64,000 bases of DNA from Manduca sexta (GCF_014839805.1 NC_051116.1:2356001-2420000); one strand, 5' to 3'. Counted from the first letter of the stretch, positions 10,949 through 21,779 are shown. Notes: generated by a model not told the origin, from the letters alone. Program-made: numbers and translations.

Positions 10949-11192
10949 TCCCCAAAGCCGTCTGTCTGTATGTGATCGATTTTCTTAAAATCTACTAGAC
11001 AGATTTTTGTATGGTTCTTACTAAAAGTTAGTACAATTCTTGAGACAGGTTTAGGTTGATAGTACATTAAGGTTTTATGTAAATTGACTGAAATATAACG
11101 ATTACTGTTGAAGAGGTCGCGTGGTTGTGTTATGGTTGTAAAACTTTGCTATACACTGATTTCCACGCGGGCAAAGCCGCGGGTACCGCTAG
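10949..11192 (+). mobile_element. Helitron-like non-autonomous element (family G)
   Basis: Starts 'tccccaaagccgtctgtctg' and ends with a clean hairpin CGCGG-gcaaag-CCGCG at 11166-11181, then CTAG at 11189-11192 followed by T. This is the best preserved 3' end of the family in the window. No coding capacity. Confidence 0.6.
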
Positions 11193-11920
11193 TTATTTTA
11201 TATAAAGTATAGAGTTCTTTTAATACATTCGTGTGCAATATTTTAAACCGATTTCAAAAAAAGGCGGTGATTTTATTACAAATTAATATACTAGGTAGGG
11301 ACTTAATCTGCAGACGCACTCAATTCACATCTCAAACACCACAAATCCAAATTCTCATTCTAAACGTTATTAAAGACGGTAATTAGCATGCGCTGCAGAC
11401 CATAGAGACGGATAAACGTGTCATGAATAAAATAGAGGGTGAACATTTCTCTATACGAAAGCGAATGCACTCTGGAGATTGTTTTGTACTGGGAATATGT
11501 AATGGTCTCGTGGGCAAAATAGATGTCACGGGAATTCTTAATAAATAATAGACTGGTCTTCTAATTAGGTATATGCCTAATTTTATTGAAATCCGTTGGG
11601 AGGCTTTCTATATATTTATAACAAGCAAATATAATACTTGGTGAGATGAGATTTCACAAGCTTACTGTTACAAGGTTATGTATTAGATGTGCAAATTGAA
11701 CTATTTATATTACATAATTCTAAATTTTCCAGTGAAAATATCCAATAATCCCGAAGAAAGGGGGAACCATGAATTGTCTCTTCAAATATATACAAACATA
11801 ACATTTTAAATCTCATTGTTGCAACATAAGTATAACATAATAGAGTCAACGATATGTAATCAGTTTACAGACAATTTTTTATGTATATCTTGTATTTTCT
11901 TTGTTAGTTGCTAAGTAAGT
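11193..11920. other. intergenic stretch
   Basis: AT-rich. A short string 'aaaccgatttcaaaaaaagg' near 11250 resembles the end of the repeat at 45235-45458 in reverse. Nothing else recognised. Confidence 0.45.
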
Positions 11921-12225
11921 AATATCAGCCTTGTATTATACTCTCCCACTCCTGGGCACGGACTTCTACTACTGAGAGGGATTAGGCCTTAGTCCGCCAC
12001 GCTGGCCTAGTACGGATTGGTAGACTTCACACACCCTCAAAATTCCTATAGAGAACTTTTAAGGTATATAGGTTTCCTCACGATGTTTTCCTTAAGCGTT
12101 AAAGCAAGCGATAATTCACAAAGAATACACACATAATTTTAGAAAAATCAGAGGTATATGCCCTTGCTTTTTGAATCTACTGACATTCGCCTCGGCACAC
12201 TACTAACCGGACTATCGCCGCTTTA
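11921..12225 (-). repeat. tRNA-derived SINE family A
   Basis: Near full-length copy: tail side 'aatatcagccttgtattata' and 'ctactgagagggattaggcc' on the left, head side ending 'ctatcgccgcttt' on the right. Box B is degenerate here (ttttgaatc). Most likely transcriptionally dead. Confidence 0.85.
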
Positions 12226-12707
12226 TAAGCTGCTTTTTAATTATAACTACGTAGTTCATGCTAATCTTAAAATTGAAAAGTATAAGTCGCAAATTAAGGT
12301 GTGTGTTGCACCCACTTCGAGCAAACATTGCGTCGTTTTGCTTCGTTAATATTTGCATGAAATCTTTCCAATGGTTTGCATTTTCGTGCCCAAATTAAAC
12401 AATATGAAACTTAGGGTAATTCTTATCCGCCATTGTATGAAACACGGACGCAATTATTTTTCCAACGAACAAAGAGTAACGAAACAAAGGAATAAAACAT
12501 TCCACGTGTTAACGCGTCTGAGACACTGTTTTACTTTTATGGAGTTGTAGCATTTTATGTACCTACATCGTTTGAATTAAGTTTAGTTTGAAATGACTAT
12601 ACAACTGACTAGCATTTTTATACAACAGAATGACTGAGAGGTTAGCCTGATGGTAAGCCACAGCTGTCAAGCAACACCATCTATATTCTAGAACTTAGAA
12701 TTACAAA

Positions 12708-13010
12708 ATACTGGTGGTATGTCTCATATGTGAGAGTCCGCCTGGTTAGGTACCACCGCAATGTCTATTTCTACGGGCAAGCAGCTTCGTATAGTCACTG
12801 TTGTGTGCCAGTTTTTAGGGACATTGTAGCCAATGTAACTACTGGACATAATAGGACTTAACTCGTATCTCAGGATGGCGAGCGCAGTGGAATACCAAAT
12901 AATACTTTGTAATTCAAGGTGTTGGATGGTGTTTCTACTGTTTATGGGTGGATGTATCGCTTACCATCTGGCGAATGGCAAGCTCGTCTCGTCATTCAAA
13001 GCATTAAAAA
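12708..13010 (+). repeat. dispersed repeat C, long copy
   Basis: Nearly complete copy starting 'ctggtggtatgtctcatatg' and ending 'gtctcgtcattcaaagcatt' plus an A-rich tail. The 3' end is shared with the other C copies. Confidence 0.85.
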
Positions 13011-13015
13011 AATAC

Positions 13016-14221
13016 ATCGCGGCAATCCACAGCGCCCGTCACTCGACATAATACATAAGATGCCAAGTATCATAAATACCTATTAATTAGACTGGCTGGA
13101 AATCACACAACAGTATAAAGAAAGATAAATTTTAAATTTAGAATTTCCGAAAATTCAATTATGTTTGTATGATTGTCTTAAAACATAAACTTAATATGCA
13201 TTATTGTTTTCAGGTAATTGTCACATGGCGTTTTCATCCTAAAGGTACTTGTATCAATAACGATGACTTACAAGACAGCAAATAAAACATTAAAAGACTG
13301 TCAATATTCTTCTGAAGTTACAGATTTCTAGCTGCAATGCTTTGATAATGAAAAAAAATTAAAATAAACACTTTAAGTAACAATTCTGGGCCTAAAATCA
13401 AATATCGTTCAACTTTTTCCTTCTGTATACAATTTCATGTTTAGTCGCCGAGGTCAACAAACGCAGAAAAAATACAAAGCCCGAGTATTAACGACTAAAG
13501 CCGAAGGAACTGTGCTTGAACTGTGCAGGATCGCTGCGCGTTATTAATTTATGCTCGGACGGGGCGTGTGACGTCATGGCTCTATTGAACAGGGGAGGCG
13601 CTTGCGCAGATTTGATACTTTATTATAAGGAATGTTTGAATTGAAGGATTAAGTAATAGAAAGGACAACAGTAGTAATAGTTAAGATTCGGTTGAGGTGT
13701 TGTATTTAATTCAATACAAAAATCAAGATTCGGAACTAAAATGTACGTTACCCAAGCATAGGTGTTCCTCGCCCGCTACGCTATGAGCAATTAGGGAAGG
13801 TACTTGAAATTTTGATATTTAAGTTCCTAATACAATATATGTACTAGGAAATCAAAAGCTTGTTAGGTTTAAACGACTTCCTAATTTTCTTGGCAATCAA
13901 AACTAACGTCACTGCACGCCGCCTCTTAGCCAACATAAAAAATATACTAAACATCTGTAACAATTATTTTGAAATCTCTAACATAGGAACAGAAGTACGC
14001 CATCTTTTAACACATATTACGTAGTGCGTTCATCGCAATGCGTTCCTAATTAGAGTTGTTGGAGGCTCATTGATAATGGCCGGTTGCGTTGGCGCCAAGG
14101 GCCGCCATTGTGGAAGTGCCAATTTCAAACGCAAACCGCCCTCATTCGAAAAAGGCGTTTAGAACACTATTTGGAATTAGATTTTGAAGAAGACATTGCA
14201 TAAATAAATAATCCTCTTAAA
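13016..14221. other. intergenic stretch with GC-richer islands
   Basis: No gene recognised. Two GC-richer islands stand out. At about 13500-13615 there is TGACGTCA (CRE-type) and 'gcgcttgcgcag' (NRF1-like). At about 14025-14160 there is 'ggccgccattgtgg' (contains the PHO/YY1 core GCCAT). Motif matches of this length occur by chance, so a regulatory role is only a possibility. Confidence 0.4.
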
Positions 14222-14449
14222 GCGAAAGTTTGTGAGGATGGATGTATGTTTGTTCCTTTTTCACGAAAGAACTAGTAAATGGATTTGGATGGAATTTGAC
14301 AGTAATATTGGTTATACATCAGAGTAACACATAGGTTACAAATTATTATAATTTTGTGTAATTTGGTCATAATATAACGAACAAATCAAGTCAGACAAAA
14401 AAAAACCGGTAAACTCCTTCACGCGGGCGAAGCCGCGAGCAAAAGTTAG
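14222..14449 (+). mobile_element. Helitron-like non-autonomous element (family G), diverged
   Basis: Ends with acgcgggcgaagccgcgagc, a hairpin-capable string, then TTAG (CTAG in the other copies) followed by T. The 5' limit is approximate. Confidence 0.5.
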
Positions 14450-16775
14450 TCTATAGTTTAAAGATTGTTAATTAAGAATTTAAAATATTAACGTTGACAA
14501 ATTGGTAAGTTTTTAACATAATTTATGTGTGTTAATTTTGTCAATGTTTCTGAAACAAATTACAATTCTTAATTAGTGGTGCTTCTGAACGCAGCAACTT
14601 CAAACTATTAGCTATCGCATTATCATATTTGGAAGTTTCCGTTCGTACAAGTCCAAAGCAAATCGGAATAATTGAATCAGGCTAAATCGAAGTTAACTAA
14701 CAAAATATTTTCCCACGCTAATATCACAAAAACAAAATCTAATAAGTCGAATGTTGATAAACAAATAAATATTAAAATAACGGTATGTGATCTGGGCTAC
14801 AAAAAATCTAGGCTAAAACATGTTTCTAGTACCAAAAAAAAACTGTCAAAAATGATTTGTAGCCGATCGCTTTCTAACCGCGTTGACAAGAGCAATTGAC
14901 ACCTCCGCCGAAAGTCATTCGATTATTGATTTAATGCGCGGTGGACTGGTAACATTACATGAGAATATGGCGGGAACTGTGACATTGCGGTCGGCCATTT
15001 TTAAAACTAGGTTACGTAAATCAATATGCATTAGTTTGTTTATAGTTTATTGGATTTTCAATTCAAACACGCTTTATAGACCAGGATTTGTTCGATCGTT
15101 CGTTAAAATCAACATTTAAGTCATCAAACAATCATTATTTATTTACAGTAACTGAATGAACATAATTCAAATTAAATGACGACTCAGTATAATTTAGGCA
15201 GTAAATGGAATAATTTTAATGAGGCAGGGACACGCCGTTAATCCACCCACGCATTTTCACTCTACAGGCTAATAAATCTCGGGATGCTAATAGAAACCCT
15301 TGAAAATTAATAAATAACTCGACACTTCGCACCATTCGATGTTGCCAATAGTAAAATTAATGCATTCATTTATTGTGGGGAAATTCCTCATTTTGAATCC
15401 CTAATCAATGGCTTGGGTCTTGAGCCCCCCATCGGAAGGTGATTATTTTTTTTTATATTTCTTAACTGGTAAATTAATCCGCAAACTAGCTATCTGCATA
15501 TTTTATGTCTAGAATATATTTATGATTTTATATTTTTAAGGTATATAAAAAAATACTAAGAGAATTTTTAAAAGTTATTGTTGGGTAAAGGTTTATTTTG
15601 TAAAATCGTAACCAGTAAACATTTTACTGGTTCGAAAAAGCCATAAAATATTTCATTGGATTTTATGCCAACACTTTGGTACCATACGCGTAGTGGGTGG
15701 GTCGAATGATCTCGTACGTTGAATTTTTATACTTAATAAAACACATCTTTTTAGACATTTATGTATCATGTTCCAAGAAAGTGAATTAATTAATCATAAT
15801 TTTTTATAGTGATTAATTATTAAATTAATAAGGTTAACAGTGAGAAAATATATTTGGCATGGGTCCGTCTGTATGCTTTACAGACTTTGTATATTTAATT
15901 AATAAAATTCTTAGTAATGCACATTCAAAAGAATAGTTGCGCAGTAGATCAATAAGATTTCGTGAGAATTCGCCCTTCGCCTTTTAACTGATATATAATT
16001 TTACAATCCTTGAAAATATTACTACACCTGGTAACACCGCCATAATTGTCCGTAATTACCGAAAATACACCGTATCGAGTTGTCCGGACCAACGGGTTCG
16101 TTGTAATTTAGGACGCGCACCTCACGCGCGTTCTATCTATATCCTTTATTGGAATTTTTATTTTGTGTCTGGCAACATGCACACGTGGACGGTAATGGAG
16201 TGTTGTGAATTTTACACAAATTCTATTGTTCCTTTTTTGAATTGGGATTTAAATTAGAGGCGGTATGGAAAGGTTTTGTTTTGGCTGTATGCATTGGCTT
16301 GTTATGCCAAAGATATTGCAGTTTTGAGAAATCATTTTTTCCCTTTAATAATGTTGCTGTTCACATGGTAAAAGTACTGAACTACTAAGTATTAAGGTGT
16401 ATGAAATTTTTTAGCCATTGCAACACCGTCGTTTGTTCCAAAATTTAAAACTAAAATGTGGGTGGATTTTAAGCTGAATATTTTTGTAGAATGTTGCCTT
16501 ATTGGTTAAAATATGCCCTCATGTGTATGTTTTGTTTATTGACATTTGAAATTTTGCGTCGGCGATATTCGACGCGTTGATTGCTCAAATATCGTTGCGT
16601 GTAAAATATTTTATGACGCCGTAAAGTTATGTAAAGTTATTTTTAAGGCAAATTTTATAGACGCGAATTGTTTAAGGAATGATATGTGTATTTGTCGTTA
16701 TTTCCATTTATAGCAAATTAAATGATTATAAGATTTGTGAATAAATATTTTTCTTGTATAAATTTGTTTATTGTA
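14450..16775. other. intergenic stretch
   Basis: About 2.3 kb without a recognisable gene, RNA or repeat. Open segments at 14672-14899 and 14883-15119 lack an ATG at the listed first codon or family resemblance, and are Lys/Ser-rich low-complexity translations of AT-rich DNA. Confidence 0.5.
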
Positions 16776-16882
16776 CACTCTGCCTTTTATCGCCGAAGGA
16801 GTAGGCAAGGATGCAACTGATGCATCCATTTCCCGCCGTGTGTATTCCGTCTCATGATGAGATAGGGGGCGAATCTCTTGTT
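16776..16882 (-). repeat. SINE family B, tail fragment
   Basis: Contains the antisense family-B tail: 'cttttatcgccgaaggagta', 'gcaactgatgcatcc' and 'ctcatgatgagatagggggc'. The head is absent. It lies 65 bp upstream of the LTR retrotransposon and is not part of it. Confidence 0.7.
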
Positions 16883-16942
16883 TTTTGCACTTTAATTATC
16901 ACATATTTTTAATATCACGTAAAATTTTCACTTATAAACTGT

Positions 16943-16946
16943 ACCT
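16943..16946. repeat. target-site duplication (left), ACCT
   Basis: ACCT immediately precedes the 5' LTR and is repeated immediately after the 3' LTR at 21413-21416. A 4-bp duplication is as expected for Ty3/gypsy-type integration. Confidence 0.85.
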
Positions 16947-17229
16947 TGTAGCGAACATCCCTATTCCTCGCACCCCACCCCTGCCCCCGCGGCGGCGCTC
17001 GGGACGACTCGCGGACCGTGCCCGCGCGCCTGTTTAGTCCGGCCCCAGTCACCATCGAAGCGAGGCGCGTTCCGCGGTCGCCCCGCGCCCGCCGTCTTGT
17101 ACGGTGGCGCGAGTTTTGTATTCGACCCATAGATATAAGTATTTGTACCAAATTAACGTCCTTTGTATCGTACCGACATAAATTGTGTAATGTTTATATA
17201 GTGTTTTATTCCCAATACAAACCGCTATA
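16947..17229 (+). repeat. 5' LTR
   Basis: Begins TGTAGC and ends GCTATA (near-inverted ends, one mismatch to GCTACA). A GC-rich first half is followed by an AT-rich second half with a TATA-like TATAAG at about 17134-17139. By position this would serve as promoter for the element. Appears identical to the 3' LTR. Confidence 0.93.
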
Positions 17230-17232
17230 AAG

Positions 17233-17250
17233 TGGCGCCCAACGTGGGGC
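17233..17250 (+). other. primer-binding site
   Basis: TGGCGCCCAACGTGGGGC lies three bases after the 5' LTR. The TGG start matches the CCA end of a priming tRNA. Which tRNA it pairs with was not determined. Confidence 0.8.
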
Positions 17251-17941
17251 TGAATTGTGTGAGTACATACGAAAGGACACGACCACTTCGTTCGGTAAAT
17301 TCCGCGCCGAAGTTCGGAAGTGTAGGTATTAGGTACTCGTTACGAGCCGCGTGCGCCAGTTCTTTGTCGGCGAATGTTCGCTGAAATGGCCACGCCTACT
17401 TCGTCCAGTACAAGCGTCGTAGGCCTCGTGCTCCGAGTGTCGCGACGAACTTCGTGAAGTATATTCGCTACGCGTCGTGTGTACCGGACGCCGGTAATGT
17501 GTCGGCGAGTGTTCGCTGAAACGGGACGCTTACCTTGTCAAGTAGATTGAAGCTCGTCTGTGGGTCGTCGTGTCGGTCAATGTTGGACTACAAAGAGAGT
17601 CACGAGACGTGTATATATGCCTACTGGGCGTTACATCAGTGACTTGTGCCGCGTATTCGATGTGTTCCGTAAAACTTTTTTCGTAAAGTATTATTACTAT
17701 CAGTGCATTGTACCTAGTTACTTACTGTTACCGGTGTGCATCCTGAACTGCATATTGTTTTTGGACAGTGAGAGTTACCTAGTTTGTGCATAGATAGGTA
17801 CCTATTTTACGGACATTGACGTGGTGACGACGTTGTGGCAAAGTAGTTGTTTTTTCCATACCCAGTTTTGCCACCTGGGAGTGCAGTGGTTTATGTGCGT
17901 CAACGTTTAATTGTTTCGATCGTGTTGTGACGAATTCTACG

Positions 17942-20900
17942 ATGGTGCTAACGCGATCTCGCGCTGCGAGCCCGTCGCAGGTCGGGGCTGCGCCCGAGGC
18001 CGCGGCGCCGCCGCCGCCTGTGGCACCTGTTGAGGGTGTCTTCGAGCTCCGGGGGCCATCGTCCGGCGTCGCCCATGGTGATTGTATCGCTGGGGCTGCA
18101 TCGAGCAACGGTGCACCGCCGCCTTCGTCCGACGTGCCGGTGACAGGTACACCGCCAGTTGCTGGCGCGGTAGCTACCGCCGCTGGCGTGGTCATGTTGA
18201 CCAATGAGCAGCTGATGCTGCTTCTGGATCGAGTAAGTGGCAAATCGTCGGTAAGTGACACCACTGTATTAAATAATCGGAATCTCTCAAAATGCACTGC
18301 GCGCTTCAACGGCGACGAGTCGTCAGATGTCACGGCTTTTATTGACGCCGTGGAAACTTTCAAAGAATGCGCACGCGTCGAGGACGATATCGCATTGAGA
18401 GGACTATCAATGCTCTTGACAGACTTGGCTGCGACGTGGTGGCAAGGTGTAAAGGCCTCGACAAGTTCTTGGTTAGAGGCGATTGCGGCACTAAAGAACA
18501 CTTTTGGGCCACGCTTACCACCGCACCAAATCTACAGAGAAATCTTTAAGAGGGAGCAGCGAAACGGAGAGGCGACAGATTTGTTTGTTTGTCATGTACG
18601 GGCATTGATCGCACAGCTGCCGCATTCGACATTGGCAGAGGAGGTACAGTTAGACATGGTATATGGACTTCTTCACGTCGGTATCCGAGAAAAGGTACCC
18701 CGCACAAGTTTCGCCACCTTCAGCGAAATGTTGACGTGCGCTAGACGGGTCGAAGATATTATGAGGGAAAGCCGTGCGCCATCATCCTCATCAACATCGC
18801 ATTCGTCGCCTTCTCCAGGGTCATCAGCGCCAATGAATAAGAAACGACCCTACTGTGTATACTGTAAGCTGTATGGCCATTCGAAAGACACTTGCCAACG
18901 GCTCAAGGATAAAAGGCCAAAGGAAGGCAGCCCTGATGGCGAAAAGGGACGACCTACCATCACCTGTTTCGGGTGTGGCGCGCCCGGGGTGATTCGTTCC
19001 AATTGCACCACGTGCAAAGTGAAAAAGGAAACTGTGGCGTCCGTGTTTCAATCGGTGTCCGCGAGTGCCGTCACACTAGGTTCGCGCGTGCGACCAGTGA
19101 TTAGTGTTTGGATTAATGGTTGTAAGGGCCAATTGCTAGTGGACACTGGTGCGAAGCATTCCATAGGCAGTGCTAGTTTAAGGCGTCACTTAATTAATAA
19201 CGGTCATGTATTTGAATCTGTTTTTATGGAACTTAAATATGCTGATGGTAATTCAGTCGCTCAAAATGTTGAAGTAGCGCATGTTGATGTTAAGGTGCGA
19301 GGGATATCGGTGTTAGTTAGTTTCATAATGTTGCCATCTGCAACCGAGAGTCTCTTAGGTATGAATTTTATTCAAGGTGTTGGCATGGTGTTGGATTTTG
19401 ATTCGGGGGTGTGGTACATGGAACGCGACCGGACGCCTCAACCGCTTTGTTTTGAAAGCGCTTCCAGCCATTCGCTTGGCTGCGCATCCGTTTGTCTCCG
19501 CGAAGACGAGGGTTCCCATCTGGACTTGTACCAACGCGAACAGCTTTCCACCCTTCTGAATGCTCATGAAGACATCTTTACTCCGGGGGGAGGACCAACA
19601 AAATTCGCACAACATCGCATCGATACTGGAGATGCTGCGCCTGTCGCAGGTCCTCCTTATCGCGCTTCTCCTGCAAAGAAGGAAATTATTAAAAAGGAAT
19701 TGGATAGGATGCTGGAAGACGGAGTCATTGAAGAGGCCGAGTCTGAGTGGGCTGCACCCGTAGTTTTGATACCTAAGAAAAACGGTGAAGTTCGTTTTTG
19801 TGTGGACTATAGGAAATTGAACCAAGTGACACGCACCGACCAGTACCCTATACCAGTGATTGACGAATTGCTCAAGAGCACTAAGGCAAATTGCGTGATG
19901 TCGACTATCGACTTAAAAGCTGGTTATTGGCAAACGGAAGTTGCACCCGAAGACCGTCACAAGACTGCTTTTACTACGCCTTTCGGGACGTTTCAATTCC
20001 GCCGTATGCCATTCGGACTAAAGAATGCACCAGCGACGTTTCAGCGTTTAATGGACAGAATGAGGTCTGGCCTGAAAGATGTATGTGTTCTTACATATCT
20101 TGATGACATCTTGATTATTTCATCGGATTTAGATAACCACTTAGAAGACTTGAAGCCCGCAGGCCTCATACAGACCCCGGTGCTGCATCAGAGATTTGAA
20201 GTGCTAGCAATAGATCTCTTCGGGCCGCTGCCCGAAGGCCAACGAGGAGAGAAGTGGATCTTGCTCGTGGAAGATACCGCCAGCCGCTGGGTCGAAGTAT
20301 TTGCACTATGTGATTCGACTGCGGAGACGTGTGCCAAGGTTCTTATTGAAGAAGTATTTTTGCGCTACGGACTACCACGCCGTGTAGTATCTGATAATGG
20401 TAGCCAATTTGTATCGGCGGTTATGCAGAAGGCTATGTACGTTCTGGGAGTGCAGCAGTCATTAATACCTGTGTATCACCCGGAAGCCAATCCGGCCGAA
20501 CGAAAAAACCGTGAGCTAAAGCAGCTTCTTGCCATATTAATTGGACCGGAGCATAGGCACTGGCCTAAGGTCCTACCTGCGGTTCGGTTTGCCCTAAATA
20601 GTGCGCACAACTTGTGTACGGGACAGTCAGCTGCTTACCTGACGTTTGCTCGAGAGATGCGTTCGCCGATGGCCGTGCACACGGACATACGGGAAATTGT
20701 GTCCGCGCAGAACTATGTGCCACAGATAACGCCGTATTTGAAGGAATTTGCCCGCGTATTAGTTGAAGTGAAACATAGGGTCGAAGACCAACAAGATCTC
20801 CGAAAGGCTGCTGGCGACCGTCATCGTCGGAATGTTCCACCTTATGAAGTGGGGGACCTCGTCTTGGTGGAGACGCACTTTGCGAGTAACGCCTCTAAGG

Positions 20901-21220
20901 GTTTTACCTCCAAGTTCGCCCCGCGGCGTGAGGGGCCGTATCGCGTCTCCAAGGTCGTTACTCCGACGACGTTTGAAATCGTAGATTCCTCTGGGGAGAT
21001 AAGGGGAAAATACCATGCCAGCGCTTTGACACCTTACGTAGGGGGAGATAAAGTTGTAAGGCATCCACGCCGACGTGGTCGTCCAGCCAAGCCACGGTCG
21101 GGACGCCCTTGTGGCTTGGGGGGGGAGGATGTAGCGAACATCCCTATTCCTCGCACCCCACCCCTGCCCCCGCGGCGGCGCTCGGGACGACTCGCGGACC
21201 GTGCCCGCGCGCCTGTTTAG
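17942..21220 (+). CDS. gag-pol polyprotein of gypsy-type element, in-frame internal deletion
   Basis: One open frame of about 1092 residues from the ATG at 17942 (the frame is open from GTG 17927, but the ATG is the natural start). Order: Ala/Pro-rich N-terminus; gag-like helical region (about 115-280) with a W-W pair; zinc knuckle C-x2-C-x4-H-x4-C near 300; second Cys motif C-x2-C-x9-C-x2-C near 340 without His; aspartic protease with D-T-G at 401-403; reverse transcriptase from about 560 with YLDD at 719-722. At about 737/738 the frame jumps straight to the integrase core: D758, D818, E853 (D-x59-D-x34-E), then a GPY module near 1000. RT thumb, RNase H and the integrase HHCC finger are missing with no stop or shift. 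The C-terminus reads into the 3' LTR (21130-21220). The frame is intact, but the product should not complete reverse transcription alone. Small antisense frames across it are shadows. Confidence 0.93.
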   Translation: MVLTRSRAASPSQVGAAPEAAAPPPPVAPVEGVFELRGPSSGVAHGDCIAGAASSNGAPPPSSDVPVTGTPPVAGAVATAAGVVMLTNEQLMLLLDRVSGKSSVSDTTVLNNRNLSKCTARFNGDESSDVTAFIDAVETFKECARVEDDIALRGLSMLLTDLAATWWQGVKASTSSWLEAIAALKNTFGPRLPPHQIYREIFKREQRNGEATDLFVCHVRALIAQLPHSTLAEEVQLDMVYGLLHVGIREKVPRTSFATFSEMLTCARRVEDIMRESRAPSSSSTSHSSPSPGSSAPMNKKRPYCVYCKLYGHSKDTCQRLKDKRPKEGSPDGEKGRPTITCFGCGAPGVIRSNCTTCKVKKETVASVFQSVSASAVTLGSRVRPVISVWINGCKGQLLVDTGAKHSIGSASLRRHLINNGHVFESVFMELKYADGNSVAQNVEVAHVDVKVRGISVLVSFIMLPSATESLLGMNFIQGVGMVLDFDSGVWYMERDRTPQPLCFESASSHSLGCASVCLREDEGSHLDLYQREQLSTLLNAHEDIFTPGGGPTKFAQHRIDTGDAAPVAGPPYRASPAKKEIIKKELDRMLEDGVIEEAESEWAAPVVLIPKKNGEVRFCVDYRKLNQVTRTDQYPIPVIDELLKSTKANCVMSTIDLKAGYWQTEVAPEDRHKTAFTTPFGTFQFRRMPFGLKNAPATFQRLMDRMRSGLKDVCVLTYLDDILIISSDLDNHLEDLKPAGLIQTPVLHQRFEVLAIDLFGPLPEGQRGEKWILLVEDTASRWVEVFALCDSTAETCAKVLIEEVFLRYGLPRRVVSDNGSQFVSAVMQKAMYVLGVQQSLIPVYHPEANPAERKNRELKQLLAILIGPEHRHWPKVLPAVRFALNSAHNLCTGQSAAYLTFAREMRSPMAVHTDIREIVSAQNYVPQITPYLKEFARVLVEVKHRVEDQQDLRKAAGDRHRRNVPPYEVGDLVLVETHFASNASKGFTSKFAPRREGPYRVSKVVTPTTFEIVDSSGEIRGKYHASALTPYVGGDKVVRHPRRRGRPAKPRSGRPCGLGGEDVANIPIPRTPPLPPRRRSGRLADRARAPV
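21118..21129 (+). other. polypurine tract
   Basis: GGGGGGGGAGGA directly abuts the 3' LTR, the expected primer site for plus-strand DNA synthesis. It lies inside the coding frame. Confidence 0.85.
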
Positions 21221-21412
21221 TCCGGCCCCAGTCACCATCGAAGCGAGGCGCGTTCCGCGGTCGCCCCGCGCCCGCCGTCTTGTACGGTGGCGCGAGTTTT
21301 GTATTCGACCCATAGATATAAGTATTTGTACCAAATTAACGTCCTTTGTATCGTACCGACATAAATTGTGTAATGTTTATATAGTGTTTTATTCCCAATA
21401 CAAACCGCTATA
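21130..21412 (+). repeat. 3' LTR
   Basis: 283 bp, apparently identical to 16947-17229, followed by the ACCT target duplication at 21413-21416. It contains the last 30 codons of the polyprotein frame. Confidence 0.93.
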
Positions 21413-21472
21413 ACCTTAATATGCTGTCCTGGTACAAATAGTTAGAATTAGTGGTATGTGGGCGTATTTATA

Positions 21473-21779
21473 ATAATAATATCAGCCCAATATTATTGTC
21501 CCACTCTATACTACTAACTCTACTACTGAGACGGATTAGGCCTTAGTCCACCACGCTGGCCTAGTGCGGAATGGTAGACTTCACACATCCTCAAAATTTC
21601 TATACAGAACTTCTCAGGTTACCTTATGACGTTTTCCTTCATCGTTAAAGCAAGCGATAATTCACAAAAACACACATCATTTAAAAAAAACAGAGGTGTG
21701 TGCCCTTGAGATTTGAACCTGCGGACATTGGTTTCGGCAGTCCGATCCACACCCAACTAGGCTATCGCGGCTTATTACT
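21473..21779 (-). mobile_element. tRNA-derived SINE family A with 12-bp target duplication
   Basis: Nearly full-length family-A copy, head at the right (ctatcgcggctt), ATAAT-rich tail at the left. It is flanked by the perfect direct repeat ggcgtatttata at 21461-21472 and 21780-21791. On the minus strand the B-box region reads GGTTCAAATCTC, close to the polymerase III consensus. Confidence 0.93.

Larger units (their letters stand above)
16947..21412 (+). mobile_element. Ty3/gypsy-type LTR retrotransposon, internally deleted
   Basis: A 4466-bp element with all structural parts: 283-bp LTRs, 4-bp ACCT target duplication, primer-binding site three bases inside the 5' LTR, one gag-pol ORF and a polypurine tract touching the 3' LTR. 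The two LTRs show no difference by eye, so insertion is recent on an evolutionary scale. The internal region is about 3.9 kb and lacks roughly 1 kb normally encoding the RT thumb, RNase H and integrase zinc-binding domain, so it should depend on proteins of a full-length relative. There is no envelope gene. Base composition is far more GC-rich than the flanks. Confidence 0.95.

Noticed and set aside
14672..15119. Two overlapping small frames as genes
   Set aside because: Lys/Ser-rich translations of AT-rich DNA, no supporting signals, first codons not convincing ATG starts.
17779..18501. 240-codon open frame on the minus strand across the gag region
   Set aside because: Antisense shadow of the GC-rich gag coding sequence; low-complexity Ala/Thr/Ser translation with no family features.
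20759..21334. 191-codon minus-strand frame over the integrase end and 3' LTR
   Set aside because: Antisense of the polyprotein and LTR; the same N-terminal peptide appears from the 5' LTR, showing it is repeat-derived.
16947..21412. Endogenous retrovirus with an envelope gene
   Set aside because: No third reading frame between integrase and the 3' LTR; the polyprotein runs straight into the LTR.
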